Part shown: positions 55,251 to 64,000 of the stretch, piece by piece
How the letters are laid out: the number at the start of each line of letters is the position of its first letter
Numbering within the stretch: position 1 is the stretch's first letter
Assembly: GCA_019828545.1 (NCBI GenBank)
Contig: JACVRA010000157.1
Coordinates: 124,001 to 188,000 of the forward strand
Source: Paracamarosporium sp. OC-R06-R3
Taxonomy: Eukaryota; Ascomycota; Dothideomycetes; Pleosporales; Didymosphaeriaceae
Direction: 5' to 3'
DNA: 64,000 bases
Notes under the pieces: model-generated
The model's input: the letters and a program-made list of their open reading frames with translations, nothing else
What the model was told of the DNA's origin: nothing
Databases searched by the model: none
Made by a program: the position numbers and the translations under genes

Positions 55251-57228
55251 ATGTACCTGCTTAGTCGGGAAGTATTTTTTACGGGCCTGCTTCTCCTCAC
55301 AGGCGTTAATTCACTCCCAACGACCGACCTGGATACCACTTCACACTCTCTTTCGAAGCGCGCCTTTAAATGGGATGCCAATTGCAACATCAAGTACGGC
55401 AGGTATACCGCCAAACAATGGCTCGGTAAGAGCTGGGACATGGTCGAACCTATTGCGGAAGCTGGACAGGATGGGCTTGAGAAGATCGTGAAGCTCTTCG
55501 AATACAAGGCAGGCGTCACGAAGACCGATCCGAAGATTTCAGAGGCCGAACAACTGAGGCTTGTCCCGCTGTACGAAGTGCTTTTCGGTGAGGTTGATAC
55601 AGATGACACAACGAAGACGTTGGACAAGACAGATGTTGACCGCCATGTTGCCCGGGTTAATATCATGATTAAAGCGCTCGGACGACTGCAGCTCCTCGGG
55701 GCTAGTAGGAAGCCAAACCTGTCAGTTCACTGCGACGATGATTTCTTGCGTGAGAAGGACCTCAAGAATAAACCTTACAGCGGACCGAATAAGCTCGAAG
55801 CTGGTAAGGTCTGGCGCTTCAACACTGACATATCGGATTGGGAACAATACAAGGCACCTGGCAAGGTGTGCATAGGCGAGAACGCTGGCGTTACTTGGCC
55901 TAAGAAGGCGAAACAGACCACCCCAGAGACGTAAGCAGTGTCTTGATCTTCAGTCCAAAATCCTGTAGCTAACACCTCACCACAGCATGGTCATCTGCCC
56001 CGAATACTTCAACATCCAGGTCGAGCTCGAAAAGAAGAATCAACCCCACGTCTGGGAACTTGAACGCGACAACCTCCCTACACGCTACTGGAACATGAAG
56101 GAAAAGAAAGAAGATGATTTCCACATGGCCGCCTTCGGTCGCAAGGTTGCTCAGAAATTGATCCACGAGATGATGCATACCGTCATGTTCCATCCCGAAC
56201 GTAACTTCTTCAAAGACCAGCTGCTCCACAACGGAGACAAAGCTTACACTTTCATTGGAGCTTCGAAGCTCGCGACCGAGAACAAAGACCTTGCCGCCAA
56301 GAACATCGATAACGTCGTGTATTGGAGCTTTGCCAATTATTATAACAAGTATCACTGGGAGACGGGCTATGCTAGGCTTCCTGGTGCGGCAACGCAGTCT
56401 CAGGAAGAACAACAGGGGGAGGAGAAGAAAGGAGCGGGTCAGGGCGTGTCGAAGAGGGATCCAAAGGGAGGAAGGGGCGGGGGTAGAGGTGGAGGTGGCT
56501 CTAGACCACCGCCAAAGACACAGAATCCTCCACCGCCGCCTCCTCCTCCCTCCACTCGAGCTCCCCCACCACCACCTCCCTCCACCCAGGCTCCACCCCC
56601 ACCACCTACAACTCAGGCCCCTCCGCCGCCTCCGTCATCGACCCAAGTACCGCCGCCACCGCCATCAAGCAGCCAGGCTCCGCCTCCGCCACCCTCAAGC
56701 AGCATTCAAACTCCCTCTTCATCCCCGGTACCTCTATCATCTAGTCCATCTACAACACCCTCAAGCGCCCTTGTATCACCTAGCACGTTCGCAACTAACC
56801 CTATAACAACCCCCTCCACCCAAAGAACGCTCGCCACTACATCATCCACCTCAAAACCTTGCACCGGCACCCTCTGCTCTACCACAGCGACAGGTTCATC
56901 CACATCATCGTTCCGCAGAGAGCCCGCCATAACCCTCTCGCCTGAACCCATAAGCGCCGACGACGTCAAGCTCGCAGCAGCTAGTCGAGCCGCAGCTAGT
57001 GTGCTAGAATGGGAAGCAGCAGGCGCAGGTGTGCTTGCGCTGTGGGGTTTGAGTGAAGTGATAGCTACTGGGGAGGTTGGGACTGTGATAGCAAGTGCTG
57101 GGATGGGTATGCCAACGGCGGGGCCGGAGAATGGGACGTTTAGTGCGGGCGTGAGGAGGATTGCTGGTATAATTGATGAGGAAGAGAGTGTTAGTGAGAA
57201 GAGAGGGTGGCTGAGGTATATATTTTGA
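55251..57228 (+). CDS. Secreted HEXXH zinc metalloprotease-like protein with polyproline hinge
   Basis: The product has 640 residues in two exons, 55251-55930 and 55986-57228, with a 55 bp intron. A signal peptide (FFTGLLLLTGVNSLP) and a Kex2-like SLSKR site are followed by a domain with conserved-looking cysteines (ANCNIKYGR, then SVHCDDDF and GKVCIGENAG). The zinc motif is KLIHEMMHTVMFHPE with His287, Glu288 and His291, in a layout like the deuterolysin or lysine-specific endopeptidase folds. A third ligand is not clear; EWETGYAR-like sequence (HWETGYARLPG) lies 60 residues on. A KR-rich and Gly-rich linker is followed by six or more repeats of four to eight prolines separated by STQA-type spacers (about residues 420-490), then a Ser/Thr-rich stretch and a mildly hydrophobic end. 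The hinge looks like a wall-anchoring or spacer region. Substrate unknown. Confidence 0.78.
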
Positions 57229-57578
57229 GGTTGGAGCACGGGGGTGAAGATGGGGAAGGGAAGGGAGAGGTATCGTTGGTGAGCGCGGAGAATGGCGTCT
57301 ATGGTGATTATCTATCTGTTCTATGTAAGTTTGTAATTTTAGATGGGTTATTGTATAATCTTTACAAGTTGTAGAGTTGTATGTTACTAGTATGAAAGGA
57401 AAATTATCATAAGCTTTTACTTCTTTGCTTCGCGTACCTTCACCACTCCAGCATGATATTGGCGCACAACGCACCCATCGAGAGCATAAGAAGTGATCGC
57501 ACTGGTAAAAGGATGAGTGAACAGGAAGGATGATTTCGCCATTTTGCCTTAAACAAGCTTATGGATTACACGGGAGGC
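57229..57578. other. Intergenic stretch between convergent genes
   Basis: This is 350 bp with A/T-rich 3' flanks. Nothing else is seen. Confidence 0.5.
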
Positions 57579-59900
57579 CTACGAAATCGTGAACTCTTTC
57601 ATGCCAAACTCTTCAAGGTCCTCAAAAGTCACAGCTTCTGCAGCATTCATCGAGGAATCATGCCCCCAGCTATGGTTTTCAAGGAACGCGACGTTTATGA
57701 TATGGTAACCTCCAGCGAGCGGGCGCAGAACGAAGGGAAAGTTGATGCCGAAAAGTCCGGCTACAATGTCTCCTCGCTGCACGCCTGATCCCGAACTCGG
57801 ATGGTATGCGCGACCTATATGTCCCTCTTCTGTAATAAATACGGTACGGAGTCGATGTTTGCTATCCTTGAATGCATAGCACAACAAAGGAACAAGCCTT
57901 CCGGGTTTTGATTCCGGAGCTTCGAGTATTTCTGATAGGTTACCATCTTTAGCTGCATCTAGGAGCATTCTCAATTTATCGGCTTCTGCTAACCAGTCTG
58001 AGTCTGCTAGAGTCGCCTGCGCGCTTCCAGCTCCATCTTCGGCGTCATCGCTAACACTTTGGCTGTCTTCCCTCTCTTCATCTATCCCCATCATTTTGAA
58101 ATATTCCTCATCAAAACTTTTATCTTTATCTGATAAGGTCTCGTTTTCCGCTTGTTCCATGAGGTGGCTGCGTTCAAAGTGCGATTGAAGCTCGGGTTTT
58201 TCAGTCGAAAATACTTTAAAACTACAAACTGAACACTCTAGGAATTCCGCGCTATCCGCTGCAGAATCAGAGCAAGTCATTCGCTCATCTTGGGTTTCCA
58301 GGGTTGTTTCCTCTACCAAAGGTTCATGGTCTTCCGATGACATGCTTTCTGCGGGATTGCTCCTGCCTTCCACACTCTGGACACCATCATTCGAGCTCTC
58401 TGTGTCTAGTACGGCTATTTCGATTGAACTACCAGGAGCTTTGTCGCTCCATCCAAAAGTGGCTCTGAACAATGCCACCCAGGTTATTCCTCTTGGTTCT
58501 GCAAAACGTTTATAGAAGCTTTCGAACGATTTTGCCGACAGCACAGACTCAGTGCTCCAGGCTAGCTTATGCATCCCATCAAGAAAGTCGGCCGAGGTAG
58601 CTATTATTGCTCCAATGCGTACTCCAGCTGTATAAAGAGTCCTGAAATCTTCAGAGAAGCTAGCAATTGGCGTCCACGTGGGTGACCGCGCTAGAAGGGC
58701 ATCAATTTCATCTAGGTAATCCATACCCTCAAGGCCAGGGAATAGATCGTGGGGAATATCTGGATCAGGGAGATCATTGCCAGCATAGCCTCTTTTCGTA
58801 CTCTGCAGGGTGAAATCAAAGGCCCACGAAGGCAACGACTCCGCGCCTAGAGCAATTGCGGAACTGTCTGGTGGGAATCCATGCAATGGTCTTGTGAAAT
58901 ACGTTGCCGCAAAATCATCGCGGATCAAAGCCGCAGTGGTCTCGGAAAATACCTGCGCAACTGTTTTGGAGTAGTTCGGAAGCAATGGCCATTGGGACGA
59001 GTCACACACTCCAAATATTCCAAAAACTTTATCGCGAGGATCCGTGGCTCGGCAGTGTGACGTCAGATCTGAAGCTAATGAAAAGTCATTTATGTTCCTC
59101 AACTGCCGCATCGATTGAATGTTTTCAATGCGTTTGCGCAATTCAAAAGGGCTATGATAATCGGCTCGGTCTCTTAGTGGCCAGAGGTATTCCCTCCGGT
59201 CTTTGATAGTCTCTTCATCAAATCTTATGGCATACTTATGAAATTGGCTCCAGGACACTGTGTGTAACCCTACATATACGATAGGGTCATTTCTTGCCAG
59301 CGCAAGCTCTTGCATAACCCATACTCGCGTAAACCAGGGGCGACTCATAATGTTGAACAGCGTTTTACCAAGGCGGTTTCTAAAGTCTTCGTAATCCTCG
59401 CCATCCGGAATTTCATCTCTTTGCATGTAACTGAAAAGTTCGTAATAGCCAAGCTCCTCTGCTGGCCCGAGCCATACTATAACATCGTGGGCCGACTTGT
59501 AGATGTGTCTCATCAGCTGGACCTGCTGGCTTCTCTCGTCGATATCTTCTTGATTAATGCACAGCGCGTCAATCCACAATGTCCGATAGTGAGTACTGAG
59601 ACGTAGGTGGCGTAACGCAGAATCTAAGTTGACGGTGATGCTCATGGATTTTCCTTGAACAGTGGCTTTGCGAGCACATATTTCTGTTCCCCAAACATAA
59701 GATAAAGCGTCGTATTGCTTTGGTTTCTTCGATCCACGATACTGTGGAAATAGCCTGTGTGTGCGAAGGCTCAACACAAGATCATCATCGAACTCCCCCG
59801 GTGCAAGTACAATGACCCGAATTTGGCCCTCATCTGACGCAATCGCGGAATAAGGAGACTTGCCGGTAAGCTTTTGGGAGGTTGTCTTTGCTTGGTTCAT
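57579..59900 (-). CDS. HET-domain (heterokaryon incompatibility-like) protein with internal C2H2-like finger
   Basis: This is an intronless gene for 773 residues. The HET domain spans about residues 60-210 and has its three hallmark blocks: YDALSYVWG, RTLWIDALCINQED and RPWFTRVWVMQELAL. HET domains are linked to non-self recognition and programmed cell death in filamentous ascomycetes. A middle region with HCRATDPRDKVFGIFGV follows, as in many HET proteins. At about residues 556-579 a C-x2-C-x14-H-x4-H sequence (CSVCSFKVFSTEKPELQSHF, then two residues before SH) looks like a single zinc finger inside an acidic Ser-rich region. The C-terminal part (GRAYHPSSGSGVQRGDIVAGLFG, FVLRPLAGGYHIINVAFLE) is the usual C-terminal module of HET proteins of this size. 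The finger between the two parts is unusual. No NACHT or WD repeats are seen. Confidence 0.9.
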   Translation of the reverse strand: MNQAKTTSQKLTGKSPYSAIASDEGQIRVIVLAPGEFDDDLVLSLRTHRLFPQYRGSKKPKQYDALSYVWGTEICARKATVQGKSMSITVNLDSALRHLRLSTHYRTLWIDALCINQEDIDERSQQVQLMRHIYKSAHDVIVWLGPAEELGYYELFSYMQRDEIPDGEDYEDFRNRLGKTLFNIMSRPWFTRVWVMQELALARNDPIVYVGLHTVSWSQFHKYAIRFDEETIKDRREYLWPLRDRADYHSPFELRKRIENIQSMRQLRNINDFSLASDLTSHCRATDPRDKVFGIFGVCDSSQWPLLPNYSKTVAQVFSETTAALIRDDFAATYFTRPLHGFPPDSSAIALGAESLPSWAFDFTLQSTKRGYAGNDLPDPDIPHDLFPGLEGMDYLDEIDALLARSPTWTPIASFSEDFRTLYTAGVRIGAIIATSADFLDGMHKLAWSTESVLSAKSFESFYKRFAEPRGITWVALFRATFGWSDKAPGSSIEIAVLDTESSNDGVQSVEGRSNPAESMSSEDHEPLVEETTLETQDERMTCSDSAADSAEFLECSVCSFKVFSTEKPELQSHFERSHLMEQAENETLSDKDKSFDEEYFKMMGIDEEREDSQSVSDDAEDGAGSAQATLADSDWLAEADKLRMLLDAAKDGNLSEILEAPESKPGRLVPLLCYAFKDSKHRLRTVFITEEGHIGRAYHPSSGSGVQRGDIVAGLFGINFPFVLRPLAGGYHIINVAFLENHSWGHDSSMNAAEAVTFEDLEEFGMKEFTIS

Positions 59901-60438
59901 GGTTACTGGTTTGACAGGTCTTCAACAGTGTGCGCAAAATCTAAGAATGGTAGGAAGAGTGATCCAGTGATTGACACATGCGTTTTATCCTTAGGGTTTA
60001 GCTGCCTGCTGACGTGGCGGATAACCGAAGGATTCTGCATCTTCGTTTCTTCTACACAGCCCTCCTCCTATGCAATGCGATAGTCTTGAGGCACTACCAC
60101 GCAGAAGAAGCATACTTGTCGATCAATATTGATTGAAAAACGCAAAGTGAGCGAGGGTCACAACACATATAGCTGCTGTGAGGGTGTCATGATCGCTGCA
60201 CCGCGACACACGAGCGCGCCAGATTGCCTTTCCCGGCGTCAGCGCTCAAATAATATTCTAGGAATCTAACAATACATAAACTCCGTAGGGCTGTTACTAA
60301 TGGCTACTCTTTACTTAATATTAATTATCGTCGGCACCGTATTAAGAAGAATTGAAATCCGAGATTGCCGCCTTCATTGAACTTGCACATCTACTTATCT
60401 CCTTGCGGAATGAAGCATGATCATTGATCATGCCAGGA
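59901..60438. other. Intergenic region between HET gene and MFS pseudogene
   Basis: This is 538 bp that contains repeat copy B listed separately. Otherwise it is the HET gene promoter. No gene is seen. Confidence 0.45.
60199..60337. repeat. Copy B of a dispersed repeat (A/T-shifted, RIP-like)
   Basis: This aligns to 52285-52418. Compared with copy A, most differences are C to T or G to A, for example GGGCCGTTG to GGGCTGTTA and CGTCAGCGCC to CGTCGGCACC. That pattern fits repeat-induced point mutation. It lies upstream of the HET gene and downstream of the MFS pseudogene. Confidence 0.5.
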
Positions 60439-62154
60439 TCACACAGAATTTTGAACAGGCTTTTCGGGCAGATCCGTAGCCGTTTCCTTCTTGCTTTTCT
60501 CCAGACCAAAACTTGTCTCAAGGTCTCTTCTGAGCGGAAGGGACCTTTCCAGGAAGACTAGCAAGAAACCAAACGACCCAAATGCCAGTGCCGCCTGCCA
60601 AACAATCTTGAGAGTGTCGGTGTATACTTGAATGATTTCTTCTTGTATACGCTGCGGAAGTGCTTGGCGAAATGTTCCACCTGCATAATGATATGCCAAA
60701 CCATTACTCATTTACTCTCGCACACCGGCATCACTGATGACATGGGCATGCTTATCCCATTGAGAGTTGAAGATGATTCCCGGCAGAGTGATACCCCAGA
60801 CATACCCAAAGCTTCGGAGGAAAGAATACATTCCAACAGACGCAGCGACCTCGGACTCCGGTAACGAGGCTTGGATAGCTAGTAAAACAGTAGGGATGAT
60901 GAACCCTTGACCTATGGCTTCGATGGCTTGGAAGAGGGTTCACAAGCCGGTATGTGTCCTTTGATTCATCATGGTGAATAAGCCAGTCCCGATCGTTATT
61001 AGAGCGAATCCAAACATATGCAATGGCTTATAGGATCCGGTCTTGCTTAAGATTCCGCCGGCGATAGAGGCGAATGGTATGAGGGTGGCTTGGAAGGGTA
61101 GGAAGTTGATCCCGGCTCTCATCGGTGAAGCGTCCCTCACCGATTGGAAGTAGAAAGGGATAAAGAATGCCGCCCATTGGAGTAAAATCGATGAATCGAA
61201 CACGAGGAAGAAGCCGACAAGTGAAGTTCGCGTAGCAAACAGTGCCTTCGGCACAACCGGCTCTTTACACCAGGGCGATGCTCCCTCGTACAGGTGGAAG
61301 GCGATCCAAACAAGACCTCCTAGAATCAAAGGAAGAATCACCCTCCATGACGACCATGGATGCACGGATCCACCCATCACTAGACCCAGTACCAAAGCAC
61401 ACATTGCACCGATAAAGAGGACGCTTCCCAACCAATCCACACGTGCCAATGCGTGCCTCCACGTTGGCTCCTTCGTGTACTTCAACCGGAAACATACGAT
61501 CATTGTCCCCATTACCAAGCCAGTGATTGGTATGTTGAGGTAGAATATCCATCTCCAGCTCCTCTCGGCTAAAACACCACCCACGACGGGCCCGATGATG
61601 GCGCCTACAGCTGCAGTAGACATGACGATGGCCAGGTATTTGCCGCGGTCTCGGAGAGGCACTAGATCGCACACAATCAGCTCAACTAGGAGCATGACTC
61701 CACCGCTCCCAAGTCCTTGGATTGTTCGTCCTGCAATAAGTGTAGACCCGGACGCCGCACCGCCTGCCACTCCACTTCCAATGATGAACAATGCAATGCA
61801 TGCTAGCATTGGAGACCGCCGGCCGAAGATGTTGCACATTTGGGCGATCGGGGGTTGTACCACTGTCTGAGCTAGCAAGTAGCAGTTGGCTATCCAAACG
61901 TACTCATTCGAGCCCTCAAGGTCGTTCGTGATTTGAGGCAGAGCAGTAGCTATGATTGAACCCTCCAGAGCCGCGAGGAATACAATCATGCAGAGAGAAA
62001 CGATGACGGCAAAAAAATTCCAGCTCTTCTTGTCCTCGGGAGCTGCTGCGTCTTCCGACGATGGCTCAGCGAATGTCTCTTGAGGCTGCTCCATACGGTT
62101 TTCAGGGGTGGCAATGCGATCGTTAAGGCTGGCTGTGGGGCCCGTGGACGTCAT
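60439..62154 (-). pseudogene. MFS transporter of the 14-TM (DHA2) drug-efflux type, broken by two in-frame stops
   Basis: From the ATG at 62154 to a stop at 60439 one frame of 572 codons codes a full MFS transporter. It has IVSLCMIVFLAALEGSIIAT, then ANCYLLAQTVVQPPIAQ, GRRSPMLACIALFIIGSG, RTIQGLGSGGVMLLVELIVCDLVPLRDRGK (split in two motifs) and GPVVGGVLAERSWRWIFYLN, the classic DHA2 set. Two stops interrupt it: TGA at 60942-60940, where the family usually has Trp (THTGL-stop-TLFQAIEA), and TAA at 60714-60712 (VRE-stop-MSNGLAY). Sequence on both sides stays in frame and well conserved, so decay is recent. Either each is a C-to-T type change, or the sequence has errors, or stop readthrough occurs. 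It sits next to a P450 gene, as drug exporters often do in metabolite clusters. Confidence 0.85.
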
Positions 62155-62412
62155 GGTCAAGTACGACGATAGCGGAAGATTCGTAAGAGACGAAGTTTGG
62201 TGGGTATTGCGAGTGCAGCTGAAGGTATGCGCTGGAAGTTGATATGCCGAATGAGAAAGGGGGCCCGTAGGTGAGAGTGAGAGGGAAGAATGTGACTGGT
62301 GGAACAATCTATTCTCACTTGATACTGAGGCAAACAAGCAAATCTGCTGCGTCTTTTGCGTCACGCGGAATTCGCCAGACTGCATGCAGTCCCAGTCCGT
62401 GGGGTTGCGCAG

Positions 62413-63290
62413 CAATATTAGCTGTCGTGCATGTGATCAGAGGCCTTACGATTCTGTCGTGATACTACCCGAAACAAGAAAGCACACCTTTCAGCTGGTT
62501 CGTTGTTGCCTCTTGTTCAACTGCAGCATAGCCTGGTAGGACTCAACAAGGCAAGCACGACAAGAGATCAGTCTCTCAGTCTTGGCTTCGCCATTGATGT
62601 ACACACTACTCCTCAATCCTCAACATCGCGCACCAAACCTAAAACCTACTCGGCTGACATCTACCCGATATTGGTTGTCGTGGTGCTGCTATCCAAAGCG
62701 AGAAGGGACACTGTTTGGCTGGATCGCTTGTTCCCGCGGGTCGGGGAGTCAACTGTGACAAAGCCCGGTAGGGCCCGATGAACTCTCGAACCACATATTA
62801 CTAACTGTACAGCATTCAGTGCTTAGCTCCTCTGCAGCCTGGTGTCGAACCGCCGGGTCGCACACCATACCCAACGCCCACTCGATATTAGCTGTCGTAG
62901 TGCTACCAAAAACGAGAAAGGACACCGTTTGGTTAGATTGCTACGGTCAGAGAGTCAACTCTGACAAAGCCTGGTAGAGCTCAATGAGCTCTGTCTCTCG
63001 GCCCACAGATTACTAACTGTGCAGCATTCAGTGTGCCACCTGGAGCCTAGAGCCAGCCCGCCGGGTCGCACACCAAACCCAAAGCCCATTCGAACACCCA
63101 CTTGAACGCCCACTCAAACGTCTACTCAAACGCCAATTCGAGCGCTCCTCGAACATCCACTCGAACGCCCACTCGCTGCGGATATTGCCACCCGCCGCTT
63201 GTTCCTACAGGGTCCAGAGTCAACTGCGGCACAGTCTGGTTGGACTTAATAAGGCAAGAACCCTGTCTCTCAGACCTGTCCTCTTTGCAA
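62413..63290. repeat. Degenerate tandem repeat array, about four units of 205-265 bp
   Basis: Anchors recur in order: TCAACTG-type starts at 62517, 62749, 62955 and 63220, each followed by ACAAAGCCTGGTAG-like sequence. Within units there are CGCACACCAAACCCAAAGCCCA, GATATTAGCTGTCGTAGTGCT, and CGAGAAAGGACACCGTTTGG blocks. A partial unit starts at 62413. Units differ by many point changes and by the insertion of a 12 bp minisatellite in the last one. The array fills the region between the MFS pseudogene start and the P450 start. Confidence 0.75.
63090..63172. repeat. 12 bp minisatellite (TCGAACGCCCAC), seven units
   Basis: Seven units of 12 bp (one of 11 bp) follow each other, with the consensus TCGAACGCCCAC. 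It seems to have grown from the CGCCCACTCGA string found once in the previous large repeat unit. It lies about 145 bp upstream of the P450 ATG. Confidence 0.8.
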
Positions 63291-63316
63291 CCTTCACGCT
63301 TTCCGCACGCTATACC

Positions 63317-64000
63317 ATGGTGCTCAACATGGCTAATACCGCTGTGCTTGGCTTCGTGGGAAGTGGAGCGCTACTCATATTCACTTTGATACGCTTCCTG
63401 CGTCGCCATGACGACCTACGAGAACCACCGATGGCGCGCACCTCTATTCCCATAATTGGGCATGTTATTGGGATGCTTCGCCATAAAGTTTTCTATTATC
63501 GACAACTGAGGTAAGTCGTGGAATCCCCTCCGAAATCTTAAGTACTTGTTGTAACTTCATGTTCAGAGACCAAACCAACTCGCCTATCTTTACCGTTCCA
63601 CTTCTTGGTTCCAAGATATACGTAGTTTCATCTCCGCATCTCATCACTGCTGTGCAACGCCTGGTAAAATCTCTGGCATTCGGACCGGTAGCCGCCAAAT
63701 TCTCCCAACGAGTGTCCGGGTGTTCTGAGGACACTATGAAGACAATGCAGATAAACATACTCGGTGAAGACGGAGACAGAAGTTTGATAGGGTCCTTCTT
63801 CAAGGCTATGGTATCTCCATTGATGCCTGGGAAGTCATTGGATGCAATGAACCGGATCATGATCCAAAGTATTGCCCAGTCCATCGATGACCTCATGAAA
63901 GATGGAACCGCTCGCATCAACCTTTCGACTTGGCTTCGCCACCACATCACTATGGCGACAACAAATGCTACATATGGCCCGTCGAATCCTTTCCTGGACA
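63317..64000 (+). CDS. Cytochrome P450, N-terminal part (cut by window end)
   Basis: Exon 1 is 63317-63510 and exon 2 starts at 63567 after a 56 bp intron and runs off the right edge; 209 residues are visible. The N-terminus has a membrane anchor (AVLGFVGSGALLIFTLIRFL) and a proline-containing hinge with IPIIGHVIGML, as in fungal P450s of the CYP7/CYP8-related group. After the intron comes PIFTVPLLGSKIYVVSSPHLITAVQR, the typical first beta sheet. No heme motif is visible because the C-terminus is missing. It is divergent from the MFS pseudogene across a repeat array, and the final repeat unit ends about 30 bp before its ATG. Confidence 0.85.

Noticed and set aside
56255..56806. 183-codon frame overlapping the metalloprotease
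   Set aside because: It is the shifted-frame shadow of the proline-rich repeats (His/Leu/Arg-rich).
60940..60960. Splice sites that would bypass the TGA in the MFS gene
   Set aside because: Both sides of the stop are conserved transporter sequence in the same frame, and no GT-AG pair removes the stop without loss of helix sequence.
62413..63290. CRISPR-like array
   Set aside because: Units are long, degenerate and head to tail without unique spacers, and the genome is fungal.

Overview
The window is nuclear DNA of a filamentous ascomycete (Pezizomycotina, most likely a Dothideomycete). The evidence is many short GT-AG introns (about 44-170 bp) with CTAAC/CTGAC-like branch points, Zn2Cys6 regulators, a HET-domain gene, F-box-like LPAELR genes, a GH11 xylanase and signs of C-to-T mutated repeats. 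Exon joins were worked out by hand from frame, splice sites and conserved motifs. No tRNA, rRNA, CRISPR array or intact transposon was seen.

Left region (1-16 kb): a compact accessory cluster. It holds an APC-family permease (cut by the window edge), a Rieske choline-monooxygenase-like oxygenase, a RidA-type enamine/imine deaminase, an FAD aromatic-hydroxylase-like monooxygenase, a cytochrome P450, an aldehyde dehydrogenase ending in a peroxisomal SRL signal, two divergently transcribed Zn2Cys6 regulators and a flavin amine oxidase. The element CGGATTAW recurs in four of its promoter regions. Together these suggest a co-regulated, partly peroxisomal pathway that takes up and breaks down an amine. 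The substrate is not known.

Middle region (16-33 kb): loosely packed genes, many for secreted proteins. A decayed gene is followed by a 399-residue protein with two cyanovirin-N homology (CVNH) domains and a glycine-rich hydrophobic C-terminal half. Then come a GH11 xylanase, an F-box-like gene, a UDP-glycosyltransferase-like gene, a secreted beta-propeller phytase with EGF-like modules, a DUF1996 secreted protein and a second F-box-like gene, with a 2.6 kb stretch where no gene could be supported.

Right-middle region (33-52 kb): a conserved core block. It contains the ubiquitin-conjugating enzyme Ubc7, a mitochondrial scramblase-like protein, tRNA-splicing endonuclease Sen2, an F-box-like gene, a sulfite oxidase family enzyme, a 1610-residue protein with two OB-fold-like ends resembling POT1/Cdc13 telomere proteins, glucosidase II alpha and nucleoside diphosphate kinase.

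Right end (52-64 kb): accessory again. It has a tandem ABM-like protein, a secreted HEXXH metalloprotease with a polyproline hinge, a HET-domain protein with an internal C2H2-like finger, an MFS transporter pseudogene with two in-frame stops, a degenerate repeat array of about 0.9 kb and the start of a second cytochrome P450.
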